NCBI RefSeq assembly: GCF_036378875.1
Contig: NZ_DASUVO010000022.1
Location: forward strand, 62,001 to 126,000
Direction of reading: 5' to 3'
DNA length: 64,000 nucleotides
Origin: Actinophytocola sp036378875
Lineage (GTDB): Bacteria; Actinomycetota; Actinomycetes; Mycobacteriales; Pseudonocardiaceae
Both the position numbers and the translations under genes were made by a program. Of the stretch, positions 25,371 through 37,100 are shown piece after piece; the stretch's first letter is position 1; every line of letters starts with the position of its first letter. Below the pieces are notes generated by a model that saw only the letters and a program-made list of their open reading frames with translations, did no database searches and was not told where the DNA came from.

Positions 25371-26628
25371 GTTCGTCGAGCAGGCCGCACAGCTGGTCGT
25401 GCAGCCACGCATGGGTTTCGCGGACCCGGCGCGGATGCGGGCCGGGTTGCTGGCCACGCGTGACGCGAACGCGACGACGGTCGGCACGATCACCCTGGAC
25501 AGCTACACCAGGGTCGGTGACCTCGCCTCGGTCGACCGGGCACTGCGTACCGGCTTCGGGCTCAACGGCTACCCGATCGTCAGCCACTCGACACAGGTGA
25601 CCAGAGCGATGCTGGACGGGGTCGAGAGCACCGACTTCCCGGTCCAGGTGCGGCACGGGTCACCACGCCCGGCGGAGATCTTCCAGGCGCTGGTAGCGGC
25701 GCGCCTGCACGCCACGGAAGGCGGCCCGGTCTCCTACTGCCTGCCGTACGGGCGAACCTCCCTCGAGGAGTCTGTGCGCAACTGGGCGGCCTGCCGCGAG
25801 CTTGCCCCGCTGATCCGCGAGTCCGGTGTGGAGCCGCACATCGAGACCTTCGGCGGCTGCATGATGGGCCAGCTCTGCCCACCAGGGCTCCTGGTCGCGT
25901 TGAGCGTGCTGGAAGCGCTTTTCTTCTACCACCACGGGTTTCGCAGCATCTCGGTGAGCTATGCCCAGCAGACGAACCCCGCGCAGGACCGCGAGGCGAT
26001 CGCGGCCCTGCGCCGGCTGTGCACGGAGCTGCTCCCGTCGGCCCGCTGGCACGTCGTGGTCTACGCCTACATGGGTCTGTACCCGAGAACACCGCAGGGC
26101 GCCCTCGAGTTGCTGGCCAGCGCCGCGGAGCTGGCGGTCGCCACGGGTTCACCCCGCCTGATCGTGAAGACCGCAGCAGAGGCCCACCGCATCCCGACGA
26201 TCGCGGAGAACGTCGCCGCCCTTGAGCACGCGGCGGCCGCGGCCCGGCCGTTGACGACCCCACCGCTTCCCGATGGTGACAACGAGATCTACCGGGAAGC
26301 CCACGCACTGCTGGACGCGGTCCTGAACTGTGAAGAGGAGCTCGGTCGGGCACTTGTCACGGCCTTCAAGCGTGGCCTGCTCGACGTCCCGTACTGCCTG
26401 CATCCCGACAACGCCGGGCAGACCCGCAGCTACCTCGACGCCGACGGCACCCTGCGCTGGGCCGACACCGGTTCCCTCCCGCTGTCCACCATGGACGGCA
26501 TGGGCGCACGCCGCTCGGTCGGGTCGGCGGACCTCATGGCGGCGCTGTCCCATGTCCGCGACACCTTCGACGCACTCGCGCTCGCACGCCGGGAACCCCG
26601 CGCCATCGGCGGAAGGAGAGTCTCATGA
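25357..26628 (+). CDS. Glutamate mutase large (catalytic) subunit, GlmE/MutE type (VinI-like)
   Basis: ATG 25357 (MNFGEFVEQA) gives 423 aa; the long upstream reading overlaps the small subunit and is spurious. This is shorter than clostridial GlmE (about 480 aa), as in secondary-metabolite versions. Recognisable TIM-barrel segments include VQVRHGSPRP with a substrate-binding Arg, GPVSYCLPYGR, ETFGGCMMGQLCPP, SYAQQTNP and IVKTAAEAHRIPT. With the small subunit it converts glutamate to 3-methylaspartate. Its stop overlaps the P450 start (ATGA). Strong assignment from sequence and context. Confidence 0.9.
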   Translation: MNFGEFVEQAAQLVVQPRMGFADPARMRAGLLATRDANATTVGTITLDSYTRVGDLASVDRALRTGFGLNGYPIVSHSTQVTRAMLDGVESTDFPVQVRHGSPRPAEIFQALVAARLHATEGGPVSYCLPYGRTSLEESVRNWAACRELAPLIRESGVEPHIETFGGCMMGQLCPPGLLVALSVLEALFFYHHGFRSISVSYAQQTNPAQDREAIAALRRLCTELLPSARWHVVVYAYMGLYPRTPQGALELLASAAELAVATGSPRLIVKTAAEAHRIPTIAENVAALEHAAAAARPLTTPPLPDGDNEIYREAHALLDAVLNCEEELGRALVTAFKRGLLDVPYCLHPDNAGQTRSYLDADGTLRWADTGSLPLSTMDGMGARRSVGSADLMAALSHVRDTFDALALARREPRAIGGRRVS

Positions 26629-27812
26629 ACATGGTCCGGGACTACCCGTTCGACATGCACGAGATCGAGGTGTCGCCGCTGTACGCGAAGCTACGTGCCG
26701 AGGAACCCCTTTCCCGCGTGCGGCTTCCGTTCGGCGAGCCGGCCTGGCTCGCCACCCGGTACGCCGACTGTCGCCTGGTGATGACCGATTCCCGGTTCAG
26801 CCGTGCCGTCGCGCAGGGGCTCGACCAGCCGAGGATGCGCCGGCAGTCGACCGGTGACGGCATCATGGGCATGGACCCGCCGGACCACACCCGCCTGCGC
26901 AGGCTGGTCGGCAAGGCGTTCAGCGCCCGCCGCGTCGAACAGATGCGGGTCGGTGTGCGTGGCGTCGCGAGCAGACTGATCGACGACATGGTCGACCGCG
27001 GCCGGCCGGCGGACCTGGTGGTGGACTTCGCCAGGGTGCTGCCGGTCACGGTGATCTGCGACCTGCTCGGTGTCCCGTTCACCGACCGCCACCGGTTCGG
27101 CGAGTGGACCGCCGCGCTGACCGACGACGCCACCGCCAAGGGCGACGTCCTCTACGAGGTGGGCGCCGAACTGGAGGCCTACATCGGCGACCTCGTGGCC
27201 GCCCGCCGCGCGGAGCCGACCGACGACCTGCTCGGTGCCCTGGTCTACGCCAGGGACAACGGCGACAAGCTCACCGAGGTGGAACTCGTCTCCCTGGCCG
27301 GTGCCGGCCTGCTGACCGGCGGCGTGGAGACGGTGTCGTCGGCATTGCCCAGCTTTGTGTTCGCCCTGCTCTCCCGACCGGAGAAGCTGGCACAACTGCG
27401 CGCCGACCCGAACCTGATCCCCAGCGCGGTAGAGGAACTGCTGCGCTACGTCCCGATCAACACGGCGGCGATGTTCGCCCGGTACGCGTTGGAGGACGTG
27501 TGGGTCGGCGACACCCTGGTTCGTCGAGGCGACCCGGTGCTCGCCGCGATCCACGCCGCCAACCGGGACCCCGAGGTCTTCGAGAACCCGGAAGAAATAG
27601 ACCTGACCCGCAAGACCAACCCGCACATCACCTTCGGCCACGGCCCACACCACTGCATCGGCGCACAGCTGGCCCGCCTGGAACTTCAGGAAGCCCTGGC
27701 GGAGCTGCTGACCCGCTTCCCAACACTGGAACTGGCGGACGGCCCAGAGGGCGTGCGGTGGAAGTTCGGCGTCATAGTACGAGGCCCCGCCACCATGAAG
27801 ATCACGTGGTGA
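26625..27812 (+). CDS. Cytochrome P450 (tailoring hydroxylase)
   Basis: 395 aa, normal for soluble bacterial CYPs. Visible landmarks: I-helix AGAGLLTGGVETVSS with the acid-threonine pair, the ExxR in EELLRYVP, and the haem loop FGHGPHHCIGAQLA with C344 as thiolate ligand. MDPPDHTRLRRLV is the usual C-helix region. AAGGAG lies before the ATG, which overlaps the mutase stop; 40 bp separate it from PKS1. It likely hydroxylates or epoxidises the macrolactam or its sugar. Electron partners (ferredoxin/reductase) are not in the window. Regiochemistry cannot be predicted. Confidence 0.92.
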   Translation: MNMVRDYPFDMHEIEVSPLYAKLRAEEPLSRVRLPFGEPAWLATRYADCRLVMTDSRFSRAVAQGLDQPRMRRQSTGDGIMGMDPPDHTRLRRLVGKAFSARRVEQMRVGVRGVASRLIDDMVDRGRPADLVVDFARVLPVTVICDLLGVPFTDRHRFGEWTAALTDDATAKGDVLYEVGAELEAYIGDLVAARRAEPTDDLLGALVYARDNGDKLTEVELVSLAGAGLLTGGVETVSSALPSFVFALLSRPEKLAQLRADPNLIPSAVEELLRYVPINTAAMFARYALEDVWVGDTLVRRGDPVLAAIHAANRDPEVFENPEEIDLTRKTNPHITFGHGPHHCIGAQLARLELQEALAELLTRFPTLELADGPEGVRWKFGVIVRGPATMKITW

Positions 27813-27852
27813 GAGTCGATTTCGCGAAGTAGACGACACAGAAGGCAACCAC

Positions 27853-28113
27853 ATGAACGACCGCTACCTGGAACTCGTGCGCGCCCAGACCGTCGAGATA
27901 CTGCGGTCCGTTCATGCCGACGCGCCCACCACGATCGACCCGGACCGGTCCTTCAAGGACCTGGGCATCGACTCCCTTGCCGCGGTGGCTCTCCACGCCG
28001 CCCTCAGCGTCAGGACCGGCATGGACCTCCCGGTCACCGTCGCGTTCGACCACCCGACGCCGTCCGCGCTGGCCCGGTACCTGAGCCAGGGGGCGGCACC
28101 GGACGAGCAGGTG
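27853..28113 (+). other. PKS1 loading ACP domain
   Basis: Residues about 5-85; phosphopantetheine serine S41 in LGIDSLAAVAL. It begins directly at the protein N-terminus with no AT before it, so the starter must come from a separate ACP via the trans-acyltransferase. A short linker (DEQVEVSRADDEP) leads to KS1. Confidence 0.9.
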
Positions 28114-31100
28114 GAGGTGTCCCGGGCGGACGACGAACCGGTGGCGATCCTGGGCATCGGCTGCCGGTACCCGGGGGGCGTCACCTCACCGGAGGACCTG
28201 TGGCAGCTGGTGGCCGACGAGCGGCACACGATCGACGGTTTCCCGACCGACCGGGGCTGGGACCTGGACGGCTTGTTCGACCCGGACCCGGACAACCCGG
28301 GCACGAGCTACGTGCGCGTGGGCGGCTTCCTGCGCGACGCGGGACGGTTCGACGCGGACTTCTTCGGCATCTCCCCTCGAGAAGCGACCGCGATGGACCC
28401 GCAGCAGCGGCTGGTGCTGGAGACGTCATGGGAAGCGCTGGAACGGGCCGCGATCGACCCCACCTCGTTGCGCGGTACCAGAACCGGCGTGTTCATCGGC
28501 GCGGAGGCACAGGAGTACGGTCCACGGCTGCACGACGCGCCGGACGGGTTGGACGGCTATCTGCTGACCGGGAACGCGCCGAGCGTCGTGTCCGGCCGCA
28601 TCGCCTATGTCTATGGGCTGCAGGGGCCTACGCTCACCGTCGACACCGCGTGCTCCGGCTCACTGGTGGCACTGCACCTCGCCGTGCAGGCCCTGCGCCG
28701 GGGCGAGTGCACACTCGCGCTGGCCGGCGGGGTTGCCGTCATGGGCGGCCCCGGCACGTTCACCGCGTTCAGCCGGCAGCGTGGGCTCGCCGAGGACGGC
28801 CGGTGCAAGGCGTTCGCCGCCGCCGCGGACGGCACCGGGTTCGCCGAGGGTGTCGGGGTGTTCGTGCTGGCCCGCCTGTCCGACGCGTTGCGTGACGGGC
28901 ACCGCGTGCTGGCCGTCATCCGCGGCACGGCGATCAACTCGGACGGCGCCTCCAACGGCCTGACCGCCCCGAACGGTCCGGCGCAGCAGCGGGTGATCCG
29001 TGCCGCGCTGGCGGACGCGCGCCTGTCCCCGGACGAGGTCGACGCGGTGGAGGCGCACGGCACCGGCACCCGGCTCGGCGATCCCATCGAGGCGACGGCA
29101 CTGCTGGCCGCCTACGGACAGGACCGGGAGAGCCCGCTGTGGCTGGGTTCGGTGAAGTCGAACATCGGTCACACCCAGGCAGCGGCCGGCGCTGCCGGTG
29201 TCATCAAGATGGTGATGGCCATGCGCCATGGCCGGTTGCCCCGTACGTTGCATGTGGACAGTCCGACCCCGAGGGTGGACTGGACGTCCGGCGTGGTCGA
29301 GCTGCTGACGGAGGCCCGGGAATGGCCGGCGGAACGGCCCCGGCGGGCCGGCGTCTCCTCGTTCGGGGTCAGCGGCACCAACGCACACCTGATCATCGAG
29401 CAGGCCGAGGCGGTGGCGACCGCGCCGGACGAGGAGTCGGTGCGTGCCGACGCCGTGCCGCTGGCGATCTCCGCGCGTGACGACGCGGCGCTGCGAGCAC
29501 AGGCGGCCAACCTGCGGTCGGTTGTGGACAGTGGGGTGACACTGGCGGACCTGGCGTACTCCCTCGCGACGACCAGGGCCGCGTTGCCGCGACGAGCGGT
29601 CGTGGTGGCCGCGGATGTCGCGGAGGCCGCGCGTGGGCTGGCCACCGTCGCGGAACAGGGCACCGCGGATCCGGTCGCACCGGGTGGCCTGGCCATGCTG
29701 TTCACCGGCCAGGGCTCACAGCGGCTGGGCGTCGGGCGCGAGCTGTACCAGGCGTTCCCGGTGTTCGCTCGGGCGTTCGACGACGCCGTGGACCACCTGG
29801 ACCTGCAGCTGGACAGGCCGCTGCGGGACGTGCTCTTCGGTGCCGACGAGGCCGAGCTGAACCGCACCGCGTACGCCCAGTGCGCGTTGTTCGCGGTCGA
29901 GGTCGCGCTGTACCGGCTGCTGGAGTCCTGGGGCGTCACCCCGGACGTCCTGTTGGGACATTCCGTCGGCGAGCTGGTGGCCGCCCACGTCGCGGGCGTG
30001 TGGTCGCTGGCCGACGCGTGCCTGGTGGTCGCCGCACGCGGCCGCCTGATGCAGGCGCTGCCGGACGGTGGTGCCATGGCCGCCGTGGCCGCGCGGGAGG
30101 ACGAGGTCCACCCGCTGCTGGGAGACGCGGTGAACATCGCGGCGGTCAACGGGCCGGCGGCGGTGGTGATCTCCGGTGCCCGGGACGCGGTCGACGAGAC
30201 CGTTGGCCGGCTGGAGTCCGCCGGGTACAAGGTCACGCGGCTTCGCGTGTCACACGCGTTCCACTCGGCGTCGATGGAGCCGATGCTGGCGGAGTTCGGC
30301 CGGATCCTGACCGCGGTGGACTACGCGCCGCCGCAGATCCCGGTCGTGTCGACGGTGACCGGCGCGCCGGCCACCGCGGCGGAACTCTGCTCGCCGGACT
30401 ACTGGGTGCGTCAGGTGCGCGAGACCGTCCGGTTCGCCGACGGCGTCCGGTCGCTGACCGGGACAGGCGTCAACACCTGCCTCGAACTCGGCCCGGACCC
30501 GGTGCTGTCCGGTCTGGCACGGGACTGCCTCCCACACGATGACGTCACCTTCGTGCCCACGTTGCGTGGCGGGCACGCCGAGGAGACCTCGCTGGTTTCC
30601 GCGCTGGGCACGGCATACACGCGCGGGGTCGCGGTCGACTGGCCGTCCTTCTTCGCCGGGCGCGGTGCCCGACGTGTCGATCTCCCCACCTACCCCTTCC
30701 AGCGCAGGCACTTCTGGCTGTCCGGTCAGGACGGTCAGGCCGGTGCCGCCCGGTCGGGCCAGGTCGCGGCGGACCACCCGCTCCTGACCGCGGCGATCGA
30801 CCTCGCCGGCGACGGCGGCCTCGTGCTGACCGGCCGGTTGTCGATCCGCTCCCACCCCTGGCTCGCCGACCACGTGATCGCCGGCGCGATGGTGCTGCCC
30901 GCGACCGCGTTCGTGGACATGGCCGTGCACGCCGCGGACATGGTGGACTGCGCGCGGCTGGCCGAGCTGACCCTGCACGCGCCGCTGGTCCTCCTGGACA
31001 CCGGTGAGGCGGTGCTGCAGGTCGTCGTCGGGCCGGAAGCCGAGGACGGCCACCGCACCATCGAGTTCCACTCCCGTCCCGACCACGAGACCGGCTGGAC

Positions 31101-34100
31101 CCGGCACGCCACCGGCACGCTGGCCCCCGACCCGGTTGCCGAGCCGACCGGGTTGCGGGAGTGGCCGCCGCGTGGCGCGACGCTCCTGCCCACAGAGGAC
31201 TTCTACCCGGAGCTGGCCGCCCAGGGATACCACTACGGCGAGGCCTTCCGCGGCCTGCGCCGGGTGTGGCGCCGCGACGGGGACGTCTACGCCGAGGTGG
31301 CGCTGCCCGGGGAGGCGGACGGGTTCGGCCTGCACCCGGCGCTGCTCGACGCGGTCCTGCATGCCACCGACTTCGCCGCCGGCGAGGCGCGCGAGCCCGA
31401 CGAGATCCGGCTCCCGTTCGCATGGACCGGAGTCTCGGTGTACGCACACGGCGCGACCGCGCTCCGGGTGCGGATCTCCTCGCTGCCCGACGGGGGTGTG
31501 TCGCTGACGCTGGCCGACGCCGGAGGCGATCCGGTGGCGATGGTGCAGGCCTTCCGTTCTCGTCCCGTGCCGACCGGGACACTCGCGACAACGGAGCCCC
31601 TGTACCGGACCTCGTGGGTGCCCGTGGCGGCCACCTCGGGCCCGGCCCGCGTAGCGGTGATCGGCGCGGATCCCGTCCACATCGGACTTTCGACGGACGT
31701 CCCGACCTGTCGGGAACTGGACGCACTGGCCGAGGTGCCGGACGCCGTCCTCGTGTGCATGACTGCCGACGGGGACGGGGTCACCTCCGCCGCACGGCGG
31801 CTCACGCACCGGGCGCTCGAAGTCGTCCAACGCTTCCTCGCCGATGACCGGTTCGCCGCCTCGCGCCTGGTCGTGCTCACGCACGGCTCCGTGGCGGCGA
31901 CCACCCACGACGGGCTCGCGGCGGCTCCGGTGCGCGGCCTGGTCCGCTCGGCGCAGGCCGAACACCCGGACCGGATCGTGCTCGTCGACGTCGACGAGCA
32001 CGGACTGACTCACGAGGCACTCACCACCGCGTTGGCCTCCGCGGAACCGGAGCTACGCGTGGCCGCCGGAGCCGTACTGGCGCCGCGCCTTGTCCGGCTC
32101 GACACCCCCGACGAGGAGCCGCGCTGGCCGGCCGGCGGCACCGTGCTGATCACCGGGGGCACCGGCGGAGTCGGCGCGCACGTGGCCCGTCACCTCGTCG
32201 CCGTGCACGGGGTTCGGCGCCTGCTGCTCGTGAGCCGGCGCGGCCCGCAAACCCCCGGCGCGGGCGAACTGATGACCGAGCTACGCGCGGCGGGCGCCGA
32301 CGCGCGGGTCGTCGCCTGCGACGTCGCCGACCGCACGGCGCTGGCCGCGGTCCTCGACGGTGTGCCCGCCGACCACCCGTTGACGGGTGTCGTGCACGCG
32401 GCCGGCGCACTCGACGACGGGACGATCGAATCGCTCACCCCGGAACGGGTCGACACCGTGTTCGCGGCCAAAGTGGACGGCGCGTGGGCACTGCACGAGC
32501 TGACCAGGGGACTCGACCTGTCCGCGTTCGTGTTGTTCTCCTCGGCCGCCGGCATCGTGGACGGTGCCGGGCAGGGCAACTACACGGCCGCGAACGTGTT
32601 CCTCGACGCGCTGGCCGGATACCGCGCGTCCCTTGGCCTGCCGGCGGTCTCCGTGGCCTGGGGACTGTGGGCGGCGGGTATGGGGGACCGCCTCGACGCC
32701 AGGGGGTTGCGGCGGATCGACCGGCTCGGCCTCGCGCCACTGTCGGTCGAGGAGAACCTCGTCGCGCTCGACGCCGCGCTGGGTGCCGGGCACGCCACCG
32801 TGGTCCCGGTCCGGGTGGACCGCGCCGCGCTGCGCTCCCGCGCGGACGGGGTGCCCGCACTGCTCCGGGATCTGGTGCCCACCGGTCGTGCACCACGCGT
32901 GGCACGCACCGCCGTCGTCGACGAGTCCCTTGGCTACCAGCTGGCGGCGCTCGGGCCGGCTGAACGTGACCGGGTCGTGCTGGACCTGGTGCGCACGCAC
33001 GTGGCCGCGGTTCTCGGGCACGACGGCCGCGACGCGATCAGCCCGCGCCGCGCGTTCAGTGAGCTGGGGTTCGACTCGCTGGCCGCGGTCGAGCTACGCA
33101 ACCTGCTCGACTCCGTGACCGGCCTGCGCCTGCCGGCCACCGTGATCTTCGACCACCCCAACCCGAAAGCGCTGGCCGATCACCTCCTCCAGCAGCTGGC
33201 TGGAAAGGAGTCGGCGGTCACCGAGGCCGCGCCGGCACGGGTGCTGGACGACGAGCCCATCGCGATCATCGGGATGAGCTGTCGCTATCCAGGCGGGGTC
33301 GACTCGCCCGAGGAGCTGTGGCGACTGGTCGCCGAGGGCGTCGACGCCGTCAGCGCGTTCCCGACCGACCGCGGCTGGGACGTCGCGCGGATCTACGATC
33401 CCGAGCCGGGCACGCCGGGCCGCAGCTACGTCAAGGAGGGGGGCTTCCTGCACGAGGCCGCGGAGTTCGACCCGGACATGTTCGAGATCAGCCCGCGCGA
33501 GGCGCAGGCCATGGACCCGCAGCAGCGGCTGCTCCTGGAGATCTCGTGGGAGGCCGTCGAGCGTGCCGGCATCGACCCGCTTTCCCTACGGGGAAGCCGC
33601 ACCGGCGTGTTCGCCGGCGTGATGTACCACGACTGGGCCACCCGTCTCGGGACGGTGCCGGAGGAGCTGGCCGGCTACCTCGGCAACGGCAGCCTCGCCA
33701 GTGTCGTCTCCGGCCGGGTGTCCTACGCGCTGGGTCTGGAGGGGCCGACGGTCACTGTGGACACCGCGTGTTCCTCCTCTCTGGTCGCGCTGCACTGGGC
33801 CATCCAGGCACTGCGCCGCGGTGAGTGCTCGCTCGCGCTGGCCGGTGGCGTGACCGTGATGTCCACACCGGACACGTTCGTCGACTTCAGCCGACAGCGC
33901 GGGCTGGCCGCGGACGGGCGGTGCAAGTCGTTCGCCGCGGCCGCCGACGGCACCGGCTGGGGCGAGGGCGTCGGCATGTTGCTGGTGGAGCGGCTGTCCG
34001 ACGCCCGGCGCAACGGGCACCGGGTGCTGGCCGTCGTGCGTGGGTCCTCGGTCAACCACGATGGGGCGAGCAACGGCCTCACCGCGCCGAACGGCCTGGC

Positions 34101-37100
34101 GCAGCAACGGGTCATCCGGGCGGCGCTGGGCTCGGCCGGCCTCGAGGCGTCCGAGGTGGACGCCGTCGAGGCGCACGGCACGGGCACCACGCTCGGCGAC
34201 CCGATCGAGGCACGGGCCCTGATCGACACGTACGGGCAGAACCGGGAAAGCCCGCTGCTGCTCGGCTCGGTCAAGTCCAACATCGGCCACACCCAGGCCG
34301 CCGCCGGGGTCGCGGGCATCATCAAGATGGTGCTGGCGATGCGCAACGGCGTGCTGCCGCGCACGCTCCACGTCGACCGGCCCTCGCCGCACGTGGACTG
34401 GTCGGCCGGCGCGGTCGAGCTGTTGACCGAGCCACGGGACTGGGCACCGGACGGCCGGCCACGTCGCGCCGGTGTGTCCTCCTTCGGCATCAGCGGCACC
34501 AACGCGCACGTCATCCTGGAGGAGGCGCCCGAACAGACCGCCGGGGAGATCGCCGAGGAGGTGCGGCACGCACTGCCGTTCGTCCTTTCCGGACGCACCG
34601 GCGCCGCGTTACGCGACCAGGCCGCCAATCTCCGCTCCTTCGTGGAGGATGAGGCCCCGCTGGGCGATCTCGCACGGGCACTGGCCACCACGCGGGCGGC
34701 GCTGGAGCACCGGGCGGTCGTGGTCGCCGGGAACGCCGGCGAGCTGCGTCGTGGTCTCGACGCGGTCGTGGCCGGCGGGCCGGGCGCCGTCACCGGCGTG
34801 ACGCGCGAAGGCAGGCTCGCCTTCCTGTTCTCGGGGCAGGGCGCGCAGCGGGTGGGCATGGGACGCGAGCTTGCCGCCATGTTCCCGGTGTTCGAGCAGG
34901 CTTTCGCCGAGGTGTGCGCGGAGCTGGACAAGCATCTCGACCGTCCACTGCGTCCGGTGATCGACGGCGACGCGCTCGACGAGACCGCGTACACCCAGAC
35001 CGCGTTGTTCGCGTTCGAGGTGGCGCTGTTCCGGCTGTTCGAGTCGTGGGGTGTCACACCGGACGTCCTGGCCGGCCACTCGGTCGGCGAACTGGCCGCC
35101 GCGCATGTGGCCGGCGTGTTCTCACTGGCGGACGCGGCACGGCTGGTCGCGGCGCGGGGCCGGCTGATGCGGGCACTGCCGGCGGGCGGGGCCATGGTGG
35201 CCATCTCGGCCGGCGCGGACGAGGTTAGGCCGTTGTTGGACGGGCGTGTGGACATCGCCGCGGTGAACGGTCCGGAGTCGGTGGTGGTCTCCGGCGACGA
35301 GGACGCGGTGCTCGCGGTCGCCGCCCGGTTCGCCCGGACCCGGCGGTTGCGGGTGTCGCACGCGTTCCACTCGCCGCTGATGGAGCCGATGCTGGCCGAG
35401 TTCGCCGAGATCGCGGCCGGACTCGAGTTCCACCCGCCGCGGATACCGGTCGTGTCCACTGTGACCGGTGAGGACGCCGACGCGGGCGAGCTGTGCTCGG
35501 CCGAGTACTGGGTACGACACGTCCGCGCCTGCGTCCGGTTCGGGGACGCCGTGCGGCGGATGATCAACGACGAGGTGACCACGTTCCTGGAGATCGGACC
35601 GGATCGCGTGTTGTCCGCGATGGGCGCGGAGTGCGCCGGGCCCGACGAGGACGTCGTGTTCGCCGCGAGCTGCCGGCGAGACCACGAGGAGCTGCCCGAG
35701 GTGCTGTCCGCCCTCGGCCGGCTGCACGTGCGTGGCGTGCCGGTGGACTGGCCGGCCCTGCTCGGCGCCGGCACCACGCACCTGGACCTGCCCACCTATC
35801 CCTTCCAGCACAGGCGGTTCTGGCTGGACGCCACGCCGTCCGGTGACGTCGCAGGGGTCGGCCAGGTGGCCGCCCGGCACCCGATGCTCGGCGCGGTCGT
35901 GCCGCTGCCCGGCTCGGACTCGGTGGTGCTGACCGGCCGGCTGTCCGTGGAAACCCAGCCGTGGCTGGCGGATCACGTGGTGCGGGACGTCATCCTGTTG
36001 CCCGGCACCGGCTTCGTCGAGCTGGCGCTGCGTGCCGGCGACGAGGTGGGGTGTCCGGGGATCGAGGAACTGACCCTGCAGGCTCCGCTGGTGTTGCCGG
36101 CGCGGGGCGCGGTCGCACTGCAGGTGGTCGTCGGCGCGGCGGACGGCGATCGGCGCCCGCTGTCGGTCTACTCGCGTGCCGAGGACGCGGAAGGACCGTG
36201 GACCCGGCATGCCACCGGCACGCTGACCGCCTGGCGACAGCCGGAGCGGGCCGGCCTCGCCCAGTGGCCGCCGCCGGGCGCCGACGAGATCGACGTGTCC
36301 GGTGCTTACCCGGAGCTGCTCGGTCGCGGCTACGGCTACGGCCCGGCCTTCCAGGGGCTGCGGGCTGCGTGGCGGCGCGGGAACGAGGTGTTCGCCGAGG
36401 TGGCACTGCCACCGGGGATCGCGGAGTCGGCGGCCGGGTTCGGCCTGCACCCGGCGCTGCTGGACGCGGCCATGCATGCCGACCTCCTCGACGGTGGCGG
36501 TGAGACGTTGCTGCCGTTCGTGTGGACCGGGGTCTCGCTGCACGCGGTCGGGGCCGCCGCGGTGCGGGTGCGGATCGCGACACTGACCGGCGAGGAGGTG
36601 TCGGAGATCGAGGTGGCCGACGCCGAAGGCAACCCGGTCGCGTTCGTCTCCTCCCTGGTCTCCCGCCCGGTCGCGGAGGGACAGCTCGACACCGAGGACG
36701 AACCGCTGTTCCGAGTGGACTGGCAACCACTCACGGCGCCCACCACGGCCGCAGCGCCAGAGACGGTCGTGTTCGACTGTCCTCAACCGACAGCGAACAT
36801 GCCGGCCGCGGCGCACGACGTGACCGCCGCCGTACTGGCCGAGATACAGACGTGGTTGGCGGGCGAACGGTCCGCACGGCTGGCCGTACGCACCAGCGGA
36901 GCCACCACCGATCCGGTGCAGGGCGCGGTCTGGGGCCTGATGCGTGCGGCGCAGGCCGAACATCCCGGCCGGTTCGTGCTGTTGGACACCGTCGACGCCG
37001 ACGATGCCGCGGTCGCCGCCGCGCTGGCGTCGGGCGAACCGGAGGTCGCCGTCCACGGTTCGACCGTGACCGTCCCTCGGCTCGTCAGAACGAGAACGCA

